Shown: positions 1-7,200, counted from the stretch's first letter. The stretch: DNA of 9,801 nt from Pseudomonadota bacterium (GCA_023424585.1 JAFADT010000388.1:1-9801), one strand, 5' to 3'. Numbers and translations are program-made. Notes: generated from the letters alone by a model not told the origin.

Positions 1-1071
1 CGCGAGGCGCTCGCCCGCCACGGCCTGGGCGCGCACGTCCACGAGCTGGGGCGGCCCACGCCCGCGCAGGTTGTGCGCGTGCGGCGCGGCGGCCGGGAGC
101 TGCTCGCGGAGGAGACGGTGGCGCTCAAGCGCACCTGGTCCCGCGTGAGCTACGAGATCCAGAAGCTGCGCGACAACCCCACCTGCGCCGAGGAGGAGTA
201 CGCCGCGAAGTGCGACGCGGGCGACCCGGGCCTGTCGCCCAGGCTCACGTTCGATCCGGCGGTGGACGTGGCGGCGCCGTACCTCGCCAGGGGGGCGCGG
301 CCCCGCGTGGCGGTGCTGCGCGAGCAGGGCGTCAACAGCCAGCAGGAGATGGCGGCGGCGTTCACCCGCGCGGGCTTCACCGCGGTGGACGTGCACATGA
401 GCGACCTGCTGTCGGGCCGCGTGTCGCTGAGGGACTTCCACGGCGTGATGGCGTGCGGCGGCTTCAGCTACGGCGACGTGCTGGGCGCGGGCGGTGGATG
501 GGCCAGGTCCATCCTCTTCAACCCGCGCACGCGCGACGCCTTCTCCGAGTTCTTCGCGCGGCCGGACAGCTTCGGTCTGGGCGCGTGCAATGGCTGCCAG
601 ATGTTCGCGCAGCTGCGCGAGCTCATCCCCGGCGCGGAGGGCTGGCCGCGCTTCGTGCGCAACGCGTCCGAGCAGTTCGAGGCCCGCCTGGGCACCGTTG
701 AGATCGCGCCGTCGCCGTCCCTCTTCTACCGGGGCATGGAGGGCAGCCGGATGCTCATCGTCGTGTCGCACGGCGAGGGGCGGGCGGAGTTCGCCGACAC
801 GGAGGCCGCCGCGCGCTTCAACGCCTCCGGGCTGGTGACGACGCGCTGGGTGGACAACCGGGGCCAGGTGGCGACGCGGTACCCGGCCAACCCCAACGGC
901 TCGCCGCATGGCATCGCCGGCGTCACCACGAAGGACGGGCGCTTCACCATCACCATGCCGCACCCGGAGCGCGTGCACCGCACCGTGCAGCACTCCTGGC
1001 ACCCGGCGGAGTGGGGCGAGGACGGCCCCTGGATGCGCATGTTCCGCAACGCCCGCGTCACCCTGGGCTGA
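1..1071 (+). CDS. purL: Phosphoribosylformylglycinamidine synthase (FGAM synthase, large PurL), C-terminal part
   Basis: The gene is cut by the left edge. The frame is open from base 1, so 356 residues of an enzyme usually near 1,300 are visible. It catalyses the ATP- and glutamine-dependent conversion of FGAR to FGAM, step four of de novo purine synthesis, in the cytoplasm. The visible part covers the end of the synthetase region and the whole class I glutaminase domain, beginning near visible residue 95 ([14 protein letters not shown]). The nucleophile is Cys196 in GACNGCQM (codon 586-588). The other two triad members are His321 and Glu323 in MPHPER (codons 961-963 and 967-969). The glutaminase fused to the C-terminus identifies the large PurL type of Proteobacteria rather than the split PurL/PurQ/PurS system. 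TGA at 1069-1071 lies inside a hairpin. The neighbouring chitinase gene is convergent, 19 nt away. Identification is secure. Confidence 0.97.
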   Translation, partial: REALARHGLGAHVHELGRPTPAQVVRVRRGGRELLAEETVALKRTWSRVSYEIQKLRDNPTCAEEEYAAKCDAGDPGLSPRLTFDPAVDVAAPYLARGARPRVAVLREQGVNSQQEMAAAFTRAGFTAVDVHMSDLLSGRVSLRDFHGVMACGGFSYGDVLGAGGGWARSILFNPRTRDAFSEFFARPDSFGLGACNGCQMFAQLRELIPGAEGWPRFVRNASEQFEARLGTVEIAPSPSLFYRGMEGSRMLIVVSHGEGRAEFADTEAAARFNASGLVTTRWVDNRGQVATRYPANPNGSPHGIAGVTTKDGRFTITMPHPERVHRTVQHSWHPAEWGEDGPWMRMFRNARVTLG

Positions 1072-1094
1072 GGGTGACGCGGGCCTCGCGTCAC
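1051..1094. terminator. Bidirectional terminator-like inverted repeats between purL and the convergent GH18 gene
   Basis: The left arm 1051-1064 (GCCCGCGTCACCCT) is the perfect reverse complement of 1071-1084, giving a 14-bp stem with a 6-nt loop (1065-1070) that holds the start of the purL TGA. The right arm can also pair with a third segment: 1074-1081 (GTGACGCG) against 1087-1094 (CGCGTCAC), an 8-bp stem with a 5-nt loop that spans the stop codon of the opposing gene (1091-1093). No T-tract follows on either strand, so intrinsic termination is inferred from position and stem strength only. Confidence 0.6.
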
Positions 1095-2134
1095 TTGAGG
1101 AAGGCGTCCCTCACGGCGTCCAGCAGCGGGTTGGCGCCCGTCGTGGGGTCGGTGCACCCCTGGTTGACGGTCCAGATGATGGTGCCGCCGTAGCCCTCCT
1201 GCTTCACGAACGCGCCCTTCGCGGCGATGGCCCGGGGGCCGTCATAGGAGATCCACCGCACCGTGCCGTCCTCGATGGGCGTGTTCGGCGGGAAGGTGAC
1301 GTAGTCGGCCTGGGCCGCGTCGTCCCACTGGGCGGTCCCCCACGGCGAGTACTCGAGGATCTTCTTGTACGTGAACGAGTTGTCGCCGCCCACGTAGTCG
1401 GACCAGTCCGTGAAGGGCTGGTAGGGGCCGGTGATGTGGCGCCACGCCACGCCGTAGAAGGGGATGCCCATGCCCAGCTTCGCCTTGGGGATGCCCGCCT
1501 GCACCCACAGCGCCAGGCTGGAGCTGACGGACGAGGGGTGCAGCCCCTGCTCGCCTCGCAGCGCGGACGTGTGCCAGGACAGCCAGCCGTCCCAGGGCCC
1601 GACCATCTGGTAGGTCATGACGTTCACCTGATCCAGGTACTGGGCGAGCTGCGCGAACCACGGGTCCGCGTCCTCCGGGAAGTTGGTGTTGATCCAATGG
1701 ATGGGGAACGTGAGGATCAACCCCGGGCGAGCGCTGCGCAGGGCCTGGACCAGGGCCAGCAGCTTCGGCCGGTCCTGCGGCTCCACGGGCTCCCAGTCCA
1801 GGTCCAGCCCGTCGTAGCCGAAGTCGTCCACCGCCTTCAGCAGCGCCTGGACGAACTTCGCGCGGTTCGCGTCGGACGCGGCGCCCACCCAGCCGTCATG
1901 CTCGCCGGAGCCACCCACCATGATCAGCGCCTTGCGGCCCGCGGCGTGCGCGCGCTGTGAGAGCGTGCGGGCGATCTGCGGCCCCTGGTCGTTGTCGAAC
2001 TGCGTGCTCAGCGTGCCGTCCGGCCTCGGCGTGGCGCGGCCGACCATCAGGTGGGTGATGGCGCTGAAGTCCACCTTGTCCGGAGGGTAGAGGTCCGTGT
2101 TCCAGCCCGTGTAGTAGCCCGACACCCACTTGCC
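1091..2134 (-). repeat. Duplicated GH18 catalytic-domain segment (copy 1 of 2; copy 2 at 3131-4174)
   Basis: The catalytic domains of the two neighbouring GH18 genes are both 346 residues and align without gaps at a constant offset of 2,040 bases. Some blocks are identical at the nucleotide level: 1781-1846 equals 3821-3886 (66 nt), and 1355-1408 equals 3395-3448 (54 nt). Other stretches have diverged, for example 1327-1354 against 3367-3394. The segment is a tandem gene duplication rather than a mobile element; no terminal inverted repeats or transposase are present. Confidence 0.85.
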
Positions 2135-3001
2135 CGAGCCTGGGTTCGTGTCGGGCTGGACCTGGATGACGGCCCTCGCCACCTGGCGCGGATCCGCGTG
2201 GCTCCGCGCGGCCACGCGGTAGGTCCCCGGCGCCGCGGGCGCGGTGTAGACCCCCGCGGCCGTGATGGTGCCCCCCGTCCCGGGCGGCTCGACGCTCCAC
2301 TCCACCGCGGTGTCGCTCGTCCCGGTCACGGTGGCGGTGAACGCCTTGGAGGCACCGGGCGCCAGCACGGCGCTCTCCGGGCTCACGGTGATGTGCACAT
2401 CCTCCGGGGGCACGTCCCGGTGCGCGATGCCGATGTCGTCGAAGAAGAGCATCGGCAGCGCGCGCCCCCGGCCCTCCTGGAGCCAGAGGCCGTTGATCCG
2501 CGTCCGGCCTCCGGACAGGAGCTGCTCGAGCGGCACCCGGCACGTGGTCCAGCGCCCGGCGCGGATGGCGCCGCCCTCGCAGGTGGGGCCCAGGAGAACG
2601 CCGATGGGCTGCTCGGTGCCGATGACCGCGCGCACGCGCACCGGCGCGTCATCGCCCGCGGTCCCTCCGTGCACCTTCAGCACCAGCATGTCCCCGGGCT
2701 CAACGTCGTAGCCCGGGTGCGCGAAGTACAGCGCATCCCAGGGCCCCATCTTCACGGAGATGGAGTAGGTGCCGGAGGCGACGGGATCCGTGGCGCTCAG
2801 CGAGTGAGGACCCCAGGAGTAGTCCAGCCAGGGAGGCTCCAACTGGTCGCGGTAGAGCCACGTCGTGGCTCCGAGCTCCGAGCCCTCAAGTCCAGGGGAC
2901 GGGGGCGTTCGTGGTTCACTGGGAGGAGTCGCCAGCGCCAGCCCCGTGAACACCACGAGGGCCAGCATGACGGGCGACCACTGTCTGAACGAGCTTCGCA
3001 T
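1091..3001 (-). CDS. Secreted GH18 chitinase-like enzyme with N-terminal beta-sandwich and Ig-like domains (paralogue 1)
   Basis: 636 residues. The ATG at 2999-3001 is preceded by a good Shine-Dalgarno (GAGGGAG). A signal peptide is visible (residues 1-25, hydrophobic VMLALVVFTGLALA, probable cleavage near ALA-T), so the protein is likely exported. Residues about 45-195 resemble a carbohydrate-binding-like beta sandwich ending in FFDDIGI, with Cys141 and Cys154 possibly disulfide-bonded. Residues about 201-283 look like a bacterial Ig-like domain (AVEWSVEPPG, GVYTAPAAPGTY). Residues 291-636 form a GH18 barrel with YYTGW, the substrate-strand motif IMVGGSGE, and the signature DGLDLDWE with catalytic acid Glu404. 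The late barrel carries MTYQM (Tyr464-Gln465), where many GH18 enzymes have Tyr-Asp, and a C-terminal Trp610. Likely role: hydrolysis of beta-1,4-GlcNAc polymers (chitin, or perhaps cell-wall glycans) for feeding or predation; substrate unproven. A paralogue lies 129 nt upstream on the same strand. Confidence 0.88.
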   Translation of the reverse strand: MRSSFRQWSPVMLALVVFTGLALATPPSEPRTPPSPGLEGSELGATTWLYRDQLEPPWLDYSWGPHSLSATDPVASGTYSISVKMGPWDALYFAHPGYDVEPGDMLVLKVHGGTAGDDAPVRVRAVIGTEQPIGVLLGPTCEGGAIRAGRWTTCRVPLEQLLSGGRTRINGLWLQEGRGRALPMLFFDDIGIAHRDVPPEDVHITVSPESAVLAPGASKAFTATVTGTSDTAVEWSVEPPGTGGTITAAGVYTAPAAPGTYRVAARSHADPRQVARAVIQVQPDTNPGSGKWVSGYYTGWNTDLYPPDKVDFSAITHLMVGRATPRPDGTLSTQFDNDQGPQIARTLSQRAHAAGRKALIMVGGSGEHDGWVGAASDANRAKFVQALLKAVDDFGYDGLDLDWEPVEPQDRPKLLALVQALRSARPGLILTFPIHWINTNFPEDADPWFAQLAQYLDQVNVMTYQMVGPWDGWLSWHTSALRGEQGLHPSSVSSSLALWVQAGIPKAKLGMGIPFYGVAWRHITGPYQPFTDWSDYVGGDNSFTYKKILEYSPWGTAQWDDAAQADYVTFPPNTPIEDGTVRWISYDGPRAIAAKGAFVKQEGYGGTIIWTVNQGCTDPTTGANPLLDAVRDAFLK

Positions 3002-3060
3002 GGCACTCCCTCGGAACGTGAGCGCTCGCGCTCACACCGCGCCGGGATGGCGGGTGCCAT
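3000..3060 (-). promoter_or_regulatory. Nested inverted repeats in the leader of GH18 paralogue 1
   Basis: The inner dyad GTGAGCGC-TC-GCGCTCAC (3018-3035) has perfect 8-bp arms and contains the 8-bp palindrome GAGCGCTC. It lies 17-34 nt upstream of the ATG. An outer pair, ATGGCAC (3000-3006) and GTGCCAT (3054-3060), encloses it and includes part of the start codon. The inner dyad has the size and symmetry of a repressor operator (TetR-like, by inference). In mRNA the two pairs could also fold and occlude the start site. The 129-nt gap between the two GH18 genes shows no other clear element, and no sigma-70 promoter is evident. Confidence 0.4.
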
Positions 3061-3130
3061 GAGATTCGGGACGGGGGCATCGCCAGTCACCCCACCCGGA
3101 AGGAGGGGCGGGATGGCCCGTGATGACAGC

Positions 3131-4819
3131 CTATGGGAGGAAGGCCGCCCTCACCGCGTCCAGCAGTGGATTGGCGCCGGACTCAGGGTCGATGCATCCC
3201 TGGTTGAGTGTCCAGAGGATGGTGCCGCCGTAACCTTCCTGCTTCACGAACGCGGCCTTGGCGGCGATGGCCTGCGGGCTGTCGTAGGAGATCCACGTCA
3301 CGGTGCCGTCCTCCACCTGCTTGTCCGGCGCGAACGTCACGTAGCTGGCCTGGGCCTTCTCATCCCACTGGTACTTTCCCTGCTTCGAATAGCGGAGGAT
3401 CTTCTTGTACGTGAACGAGTTGTCGCCGCCCACGTAGTCGGACCAGTGCGTGAAGGGTTGGTAGGGCCCGGTGATGTGGCGCCACGCGAGCCCGTAGAAG
3501 GGGATGCCGATGCCCAGCTTCGCCTTGGGGATGCCCGCCTTCACCCACAGCGCCAGGCTGGAGGAGATGGACGTGGGGTGCGGCCCCTGCTCGCCGCGCA
3601 GCGCGGACGTGTGCCAGGACCTCCAGCCATCCCACGCGCCGATCATCTCGTAGGACATCAGGTTCATCTGGTCGAAGGACGTCGCCAGCTCCGCGAACCA
3701 GGGGTCCGCGTCCGTGGGGAAGTTGGTGTTGATCCAGTGGAGGGGGAACGTGAGGAGCAGCTTCGGCCGCGCCTCGCGCAGGGCCTTCGCCAGGGCCAGC
3801 AGCTTCGGTCGGTCCTCCTTCTCCACGGGCTCCCAGTCCAGGTCCAGCCCGTCGTAGCCGAAGTCGTCCACCGCCTTCAGCAGCGCGCGGACGAACCTCG
3901 CGCGGTTCGCGTCGGACGCGGCGCCCACCCAGCCGTCGTGCTCGCCGGAGCCGCCCACCATGATCAGTGCCTTGCGGCCCGCTTCATGTGCGCGCTTCGA
4001 CAGCGTGCGGGCGATCTCCGGCCCCCGGTCGTTGTCGAACTGGGTGCTCAGCGTGCCGTCCGCCCTGGGCGTGGCGCGGCCCACGAGGATGTGCGTGAGC
4101 GCGCTGAAGTCCACCTTCTCCGGCGGATAGTCGTCCGCGTTCCAGCCCGTGTAATAGCCAGACACCCACTTGCCGCCCTGGCCCGGTGCGCTCCTCGGGG
4201 GCGGCGTCGCGCCCACCCCCGCGCTGGCCACGGCCACCTGGCTCGGCTCCGCCTTGCTCCGCTGCTCGATGCCGATGTCGTCGAAGGAGAGCGGCGGCAG
4301 CGCCTTGCCGCTGTCCTCCTGGAGCCACAGGCCGGTGATGCGCGAGCGACCCTCGGGCAGCAGCTTCGCCAGCGACACGCGACAGGAGGTCCACCTCCGG
4401 GCCGGGATGGCGCCGCCCTCGCAGGTGGGGCCCAGGGGCACGCCCACGGGCTGCTCGGTGCCGATGACGACGCGCGCGCGCACCGCCGCGTTCGCGCCGT
4501 CCTTCCCGCCGTTCACCCTCAGCACCAGCGTGTCGTCCGGGGACACGTCGAAGCCCGGGTGGCCGAAGTACAGCGCCTCCCACGGGCCCAGCGTCACGGA
4601 GATGGCGTGGCGGCCCTGGGCCCCCGCCACGCGGGCGTTCATCGCGTGCGCGCCCGCCCACGTCAGGTCCTCCCAGGGCGCGGCCAGCCGGTCCTGATAG
4701 AGCCACGTCACCCGGGGTGGCGGGGAGGCGGTGACCTTCGGGGGCGGGGCCCCCTGGGCCGCGCTCCCCAGCAGCAGCGCGGTAAGCAGCACCCGGAGTC
4801 CGGCGGGAGGTCGTCGCAT
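3131..4819 (-). CDS. Secreted GH18 chitinase-like enzyme (paralogue 2, without the Ig-like domain)
   Basis: 562 residues. ATG at 4817-4819 is chosen because GAGGA lies 9 nt upstream and a signal peptide follows at once (basic MRRPPAGLR, hydrophobic VLLTALLLGSAAQG, likely cleavage after AQG). The order is: the same N-terminal beta-sandwich as the downstream paralogue (about 37-186, Cys133 and Cys146 conserved, ending SFDDIGI), a Pro/Ser/Gly-rich linker (about 187-216) in place of the Ig-like domain, then a 346-residue GH18 barrel. The barrel shows YYTGW, IMVGGSGE, DGLDLDWE with catalytic Glu330, and MSYEM (Tyr390-Glu391) at the usual Tyr-Asp position. Predicted to be an exported beta-1,4-N-acetylglucosaminidase or chitinase; exact substrate unknown. 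It follows msrB by 52 nt and precedes its paralogue by 129 nt, so a three-gene transcript is possible. The stop is TAG at 3131-3133. Confidence 0.88.
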   Translation of the reverse strand: MRRPPAGLRVLLTALLLGSAAQGAPPPKVTASPPPRVTWLYQDRLAAPWEDLTWAGAHAMNARVAGAQGRHAISVTLGPWEALYFGHPGFDVSPDDTLVLRVNGGKDGANAAVRARVVIGTEQPVGVPLGPTCEGGAIPARRWTSCRVSLAKLLPEGRSRITGLWLQEDSGKALPPLSFDDIGIEQRSKAEPSQVAVASAGVGATPPPRSAPGQGGKWVSGYYTGWNADDYPPEKVDFSALTHILVGRATPRADGTLSTQFDNDRGPEIARTLSKRAHEAGRKALIMVGGSGEHDGWVGAASDANRARFVRALLKAVDDFGYDGLDLDWEPVEKEDRPKLLALAKALREARPKLLLTFPLHWINTNFPTDADPWFAELATSFDQMNLMSYEMIGAWDGWRSWHTSALRGEQGPHPTSISSSLALWVKAGIPKAKLGIGIPFYGLAWRHITGPYQPFTHWSDYVGGDNSFTYKKILRYSKQGKYQWDEKAQASYVTFAPDKQVEDGTVTWISYDSPQAIAAKAAFVKQEGYGGTILWTLNQGCIDPESGANPLLDAVRAAFLP

Positions 4820-4871
4820 GGTCGCCCATCCTCGCAGAGGAGGGGAGCCGCGTCCTGCTCCGCGCCCTGCT

Positions 4872-5294
4872 TCAGGCCCGGACCAGCTCGATGGGGCTGC
4901 CTTCGGGGACGTGCTTCATCGCCACGGAGTTCATGCAGTAGCGCAGCCCCGTGGGTGGCGGGCCGTCCGGGAACACGTGGCCCAGGTGGCCGTCGCAGCG
5001 CGCGCAGCGCACCTCGGTGCGGATCATGCCGTGCGACACGTCGCGGATCTCCGTGACGGAGTCCTCCGACAGCGTCTGGGTGAAGGACGGCCAGCCGGTG
5101 CCGGACTCGAACTTCGTCCCGGCCTTGAAGAGCGGGTTGTTGCAGCCCGCGCACACGTAGGTGCCCGGCGTCTTGGTGCCGAGGAAGCAGCCCGTCCCCG
5201 GGTACTCGGTGCCGTGCTGCCGCAGCACCTGGAACTCCTCGGGGGTGAGGCGCTTGCGCCACTCGTCGTCGGAAAGAATGAGCTTGTCCGCCAT
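4872..5294 (-). CDS. msrB: Peptide-methionine (R)-S-oxide reductase MsrB
   Basis: 140 residues, a normal length for a free-standing MsrB. It reduces methionine-R-sulfoxide in oxidised proteins, normally using thioredoxin. The frame is open far upstream, but ATG at 5292-5294 is chosen because GGAGGAGG sits just before it and [12 protein letters not shown] is a typical MsrB N-terminus. Zinc ligands are visible as CAGC (Cys48, Cys51) and CARC (Cys97, Cys100). GTGWPSF carries Trp68, HLGH gives His103 and His106, and RYCMNS supplies catalytic Cys120 and Asn122. No signal peptide is present, so it is cytoplasmic. Cys36 in YPGTGCF is an additional cysteine in the first third of the protein; it could act as a resolving residue, but this is unproven. 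It is divergent from the CBS-domain gene and lies upstream of the GH18 pair. The link with chitinases may be only shared transcription. Confidence 0.95.
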   Translation of the reverse strand: MADKLILSDDEWRKRLTPEEFQVLRQHGTEYPGTGCFLGTKTPGTYVCAGCNNPLFKAGTKFESGTGWPSFTQTLSEDSVTEIRDVSHGMIRTEVRCARCDGHLGHVFPDGPPPTGLRYCMNSVAMKHVPEGSPIELVRA

Positions 5295-5511
5295 GGGTCC
5301 TCCTCCACGTTTCGGGCCCGGGGCCCGGAGCACGGCGTTGGATGCACCACCCGCCGCCGCGTCGCACCGTATACCAGGGAGGCAGGCAGGGGGCCGGCAC
5401 CCCAACCGTCTTCCGCGCGACACGGCGGCCCCCGCGGACGATGGGTGGGATGGCCGTGCCTCGGTTGTACTTCTCCGGGACGCGGGTCGCGCGTCACCAG
5501 GAGGCCTGCCC
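5295..5511. promoter_or_regulatory. Divergent msrB / CBS-protein intergenic region with two dyads
   Basis: This 217-nt region must hold promoters for both genes. A perfect dyad CGGGCCC-G-GGGCCCG (5313-5327) lies 18-33 nt upstream of the msrB ATG. A second dyad GACGCG-GGTCG-CGCGTC (5479-5495) ends three bases before the CBS-gene Shine-Dalgarno AGGAGG (5499-5504). On the minus strand TGGTATACG (5369-5377) resembles an extended -10 element for msrB, without a recognisable -35. No convincing promoter was seen for the CBS gene. Operator function is inferred from symmetry and position only. Confidence 0.35.
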
Positions 5512-5931
5512 ATGCGGATTTCGGAGCTGATGCAGAGAGACGTGAAGACCATCGACGCGGATGAGTGTCTGCGCTCGGCCGCCGAGCGGCTGGACACCGC
5601 CATCCTGGGCGCGCTGCCCGTCACCGAGCACGGCCGGGTGGTGGGCCTGCTCACCGACTCCGAGCTCTTCCTGTGCTCCACCGTCCACGGGCACGACCCC
5701 GACGTCACCCCCGTGCGCGAGGCGATGACGGCGCCGCTCGTCACCTGCCCGGAGGACGCGCCGCTGGAGACCTGCGAGCGCCTGATGGAGGAGCACCACG
5801 TGAACCGCCTGGTCGTCGTGGACGCCGAGAACCACGCGGTGGGGCTCCTCGGCCTGGACGACGTCTCCTCCGAGCCGCTCAAGCTGCTGCGGCCCGGCGA
5901 GCCGCTGGAGCACCTGAGCCTCTACTCCTGA
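5512..5931 (+). CDS. Tandem CBS-domain protein
   Basis: 139 residues. ATG at 5512-5514 is fixed by a perfect AGGAGG seven bases upstream. The protein is essentially two CBS domains: the first about residues 5-58 ([38 protein letters not shown]) and the second about 69-120 ([39 protein letters not shown]). A short acidic C-terminal tail follows ([17 protein letters not shown]). CBS pairs form a Bateman module that binds adenine nucleotides such as AMP, ATP or S-adenosylmethionine and usually regulates a partner. No effector domain is attached and no membrane segment is seen, so this is probably a stand-alone cytoplasmic sensor or modulator with unknown partner. It is divergent from msrB and convergent with thrS, so neighbours do not suggest its target. 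Confidence 0.9.
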   Translation: MRISELMQRDVKTIDADECLRSAAERLDTAILGALPVTEHGRVVGLLTDSELFLCSTVHGHDPDVTPVREAMTAPLVTCPEDAPLETCERLMEEHHVNRLVVVDAENHAVGLLGLDDVSSEPLKLLRPGEPLEHLSLYS

Positions 5932-5940
5932 GCCGCCAGG

Positions 5941-5983
5941 GGCCCGGCGCCCCCTTCCGCGCGTGGGGAGGGCGCACCGGGCC
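5941..5983. terminator. Bidirectional terminator-like hairpin between the CBS gene and thrS
   Basis: GGCCCGG (5941-5947) pairs with CCGGGCC (5977-5983). The stem continues with CGCCC (5948-5952) against GGGCG (5970-5974) after a 2-nt bulge (5975-5976), and CC (5953-5954) against GG (5967-5968) after a 1-nt bulge. The total is about 14 bp with a 12-nt loop. It occupies most of the 66-nt gap between two convergent genes. There is no T-tract on either strand, so the call depends on position and stem strength. Confidence 0.55.
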
Positions 5984-5997
5984 TCGTGTCCTGACGC

Positions 5998-7200
5998 TCA
6001 GCCCGCCACGGCGGGCTGGCACGCGGCGGCCAGCCACGCGACGGCGTCATCCCAGGGCAGGTCGCGCTGGGAGCCATCGCGCATGCGCAGGCGCGCGCCC
6101 CTCGACTCCACCTCGCGGCCACCCACCACCGCGAGGAAGGGCACGCCGTCCTCGTGCGAGCCCAGGACCTTCTTCGACAGGGACTCGTCCCGCACGTCCG
6201 CCCGGGCGCGGCAGCCCGCGAGCCGCAGCCGCGCGGCCAGGGCTTCCGCGTACGCGGCGGCCCCCTCGCCCACGGAGGCCACCACCACCTGCTCGGGCGC
6301 GAGCCACGCCGGGAGCGCGCCCTCGTGGTGCTCCAGCAGCACGCCGATGAAGCGCTCCAGGCTGCCGAACAGCGCGCGGTGAAGCATCACCGGGCGCAGG
6401 CGCTCTCCGGACGCCCCGACGTAGTGCAGGTCGAAGCGCTCCGGCAGCACCAGGTCCAACTGGATCGTGCCGCACTGCCACGCGCGGCCCAGCCGGTCCT
6501 TCAGCACGAACTCCAGCTTGGGCCCGTAGAAGGCGCCCTGGCCGGGCTGGTCCTCGTACCGGAGGCCCGCCTGCCGCGCCGCGGACTGGAGCCACGCCTC
6601 CGCCTGGTCCCAGAGCGCGTCACCGCCGGCGCGCAGCGCCGGACGGCTGGAGAAGGCCACCTGCACGTCGTCGAAGCCGAAGCCCGCGTAGAACGCCTTG
6701 AGCGAGCGCACGAAGCGGATCACCTCCGCCTCCACCTGCTCCGCCGCGCAGAAGATGTGGCCGTCGTCCTGCGTGAACTGGCGCAGGCGGAACAGCCCGT
6801 GCAGCGCGCCGCTGGGCTCGCTGCGGTGCACCAGCCCGAACTCCCCCAGGCGCAGGGGCAGGTCGCGGTGGCTGGGGTTCATGCGCTGCACGAGCTGGAT
6901 GTGGCCGGGGCAGCTCACCGGCTTGAGCGCCAGGTGCCGCTCGCCCTCGGGCAGGCAGAACATGTTCTCGCGGAAGTTCTCCCAGTGGCCGCTCTGCTCC
7001 CAGAGCGGCTGGGCGTAGAGCTGCGGCGTCCGGACCTCCCGGTAGCCCTCGTCGCGCATGCGCTGGCGGACGTGGTCTTCCAGGAGCCGGTACATCATCA
7101 GCCCGCGCGGGTGCCAGAACACCATGCCCGGGGCCTCCTCCTGGAGGTGGAAGAGGTCCAGGCGCTGGCCCAGCGCGCGGTGGTCGTGTTCATCGAGCAT
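5998..7200 (-). CDS. thrS: Short threonyl-tRNA synthetase lacking TGS and editing domains
   Basis: 400 residues against roughly 640 for typical bacterial ThrRS. ATG at 7198-7200 has GGAG six bases upstream and begins directly ahead of the catalytic core, so the N-terminal TGS and editing (N2) domains are absent, not merely misread. Predicted reaction: ATP-dependent charging of tRNA-Thr. Class II motif 1 region is GMVFWHPRG (about 25-33). Motif 2 is VHRSEPSGALHG with Arg126. Motif 3 is RPVMLHRALFGSLERF (269-284). The three zinc ligands that select threonine are kept: Cys97 (VSCPGH), His148 (QDDGHIF) and His274. The anticodon-binding domain covers about 300-395, but the segment 337-347 reads RDESLSKKVLG where standard ThrRS has RNEKIGxKIRE, so Arg-Glu at its end is lost. 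It is probably a secondary paralogue; the genome's main thrS is not in view. A Thr-rich leader ORF lies 111 nt upstream. Confidence 0.9.
   Translation of the reverse strand: MLDEHDHRALGQRLDLFHLQEEAPGMVFWHPRGLMMYRLLEDHVRQRMRDEGYREVRTPQLYAQPLWEQSGHWENFRENMFCLPEGERHLALKPVSCPGHIQLVQRMNPSHRDLPLRLGEFGLVHRSEPSGALHGLFRLRQFTQDDGHIFCAAEQVEAEVIRFVRSLKAFYAGFGFDDVQVAFSSRPALRAGGDALWDQAEAWLQSAARQAGLRYEDQPGQGAFYGPKLEFVLKDRLGRAWQCGTIQLDLVLPERFDLHYVGASGERLRPVMLHRALFGSLERFIGVLLEHHEGALPAWLAPEQVVVASVGEGAAAYAEALAARLRLAGCRARADVRDESLSKKVLGSHEDGVPFLAVVGGREVESRGARLRMRDGSQRDLPWDDAVAWLAAACQPAVAG

Noticed and set aside
2051..5056. A 1,001-codon open frame on the plus strand
   Set aside because: It lies antisense to both GH18 genes and msrB and encodes low-complexity Arg/Gly/His/Val-rich sequence, as expected for a shadow frame in high-GC DNA. 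Its opposite strand has clear domains, signal peptides and catalytic motifs.
5338..5375. TTGGAT ... TATACC as a plus-strand promoter for the CBS gene
   Set aside because: The spacer is 26 nt, too long for a sigma-70 promoter, and it lies more than 130 nt before the start codon.
4872..5882. A longer MsrB reading of 336 residues
   Set aside because: The N-terminal extension is antisense to the CBS gene and lacks any domain; the ATG at 5294 has an excellent Shine-Dalgarno and gives a normal-length MsrB.
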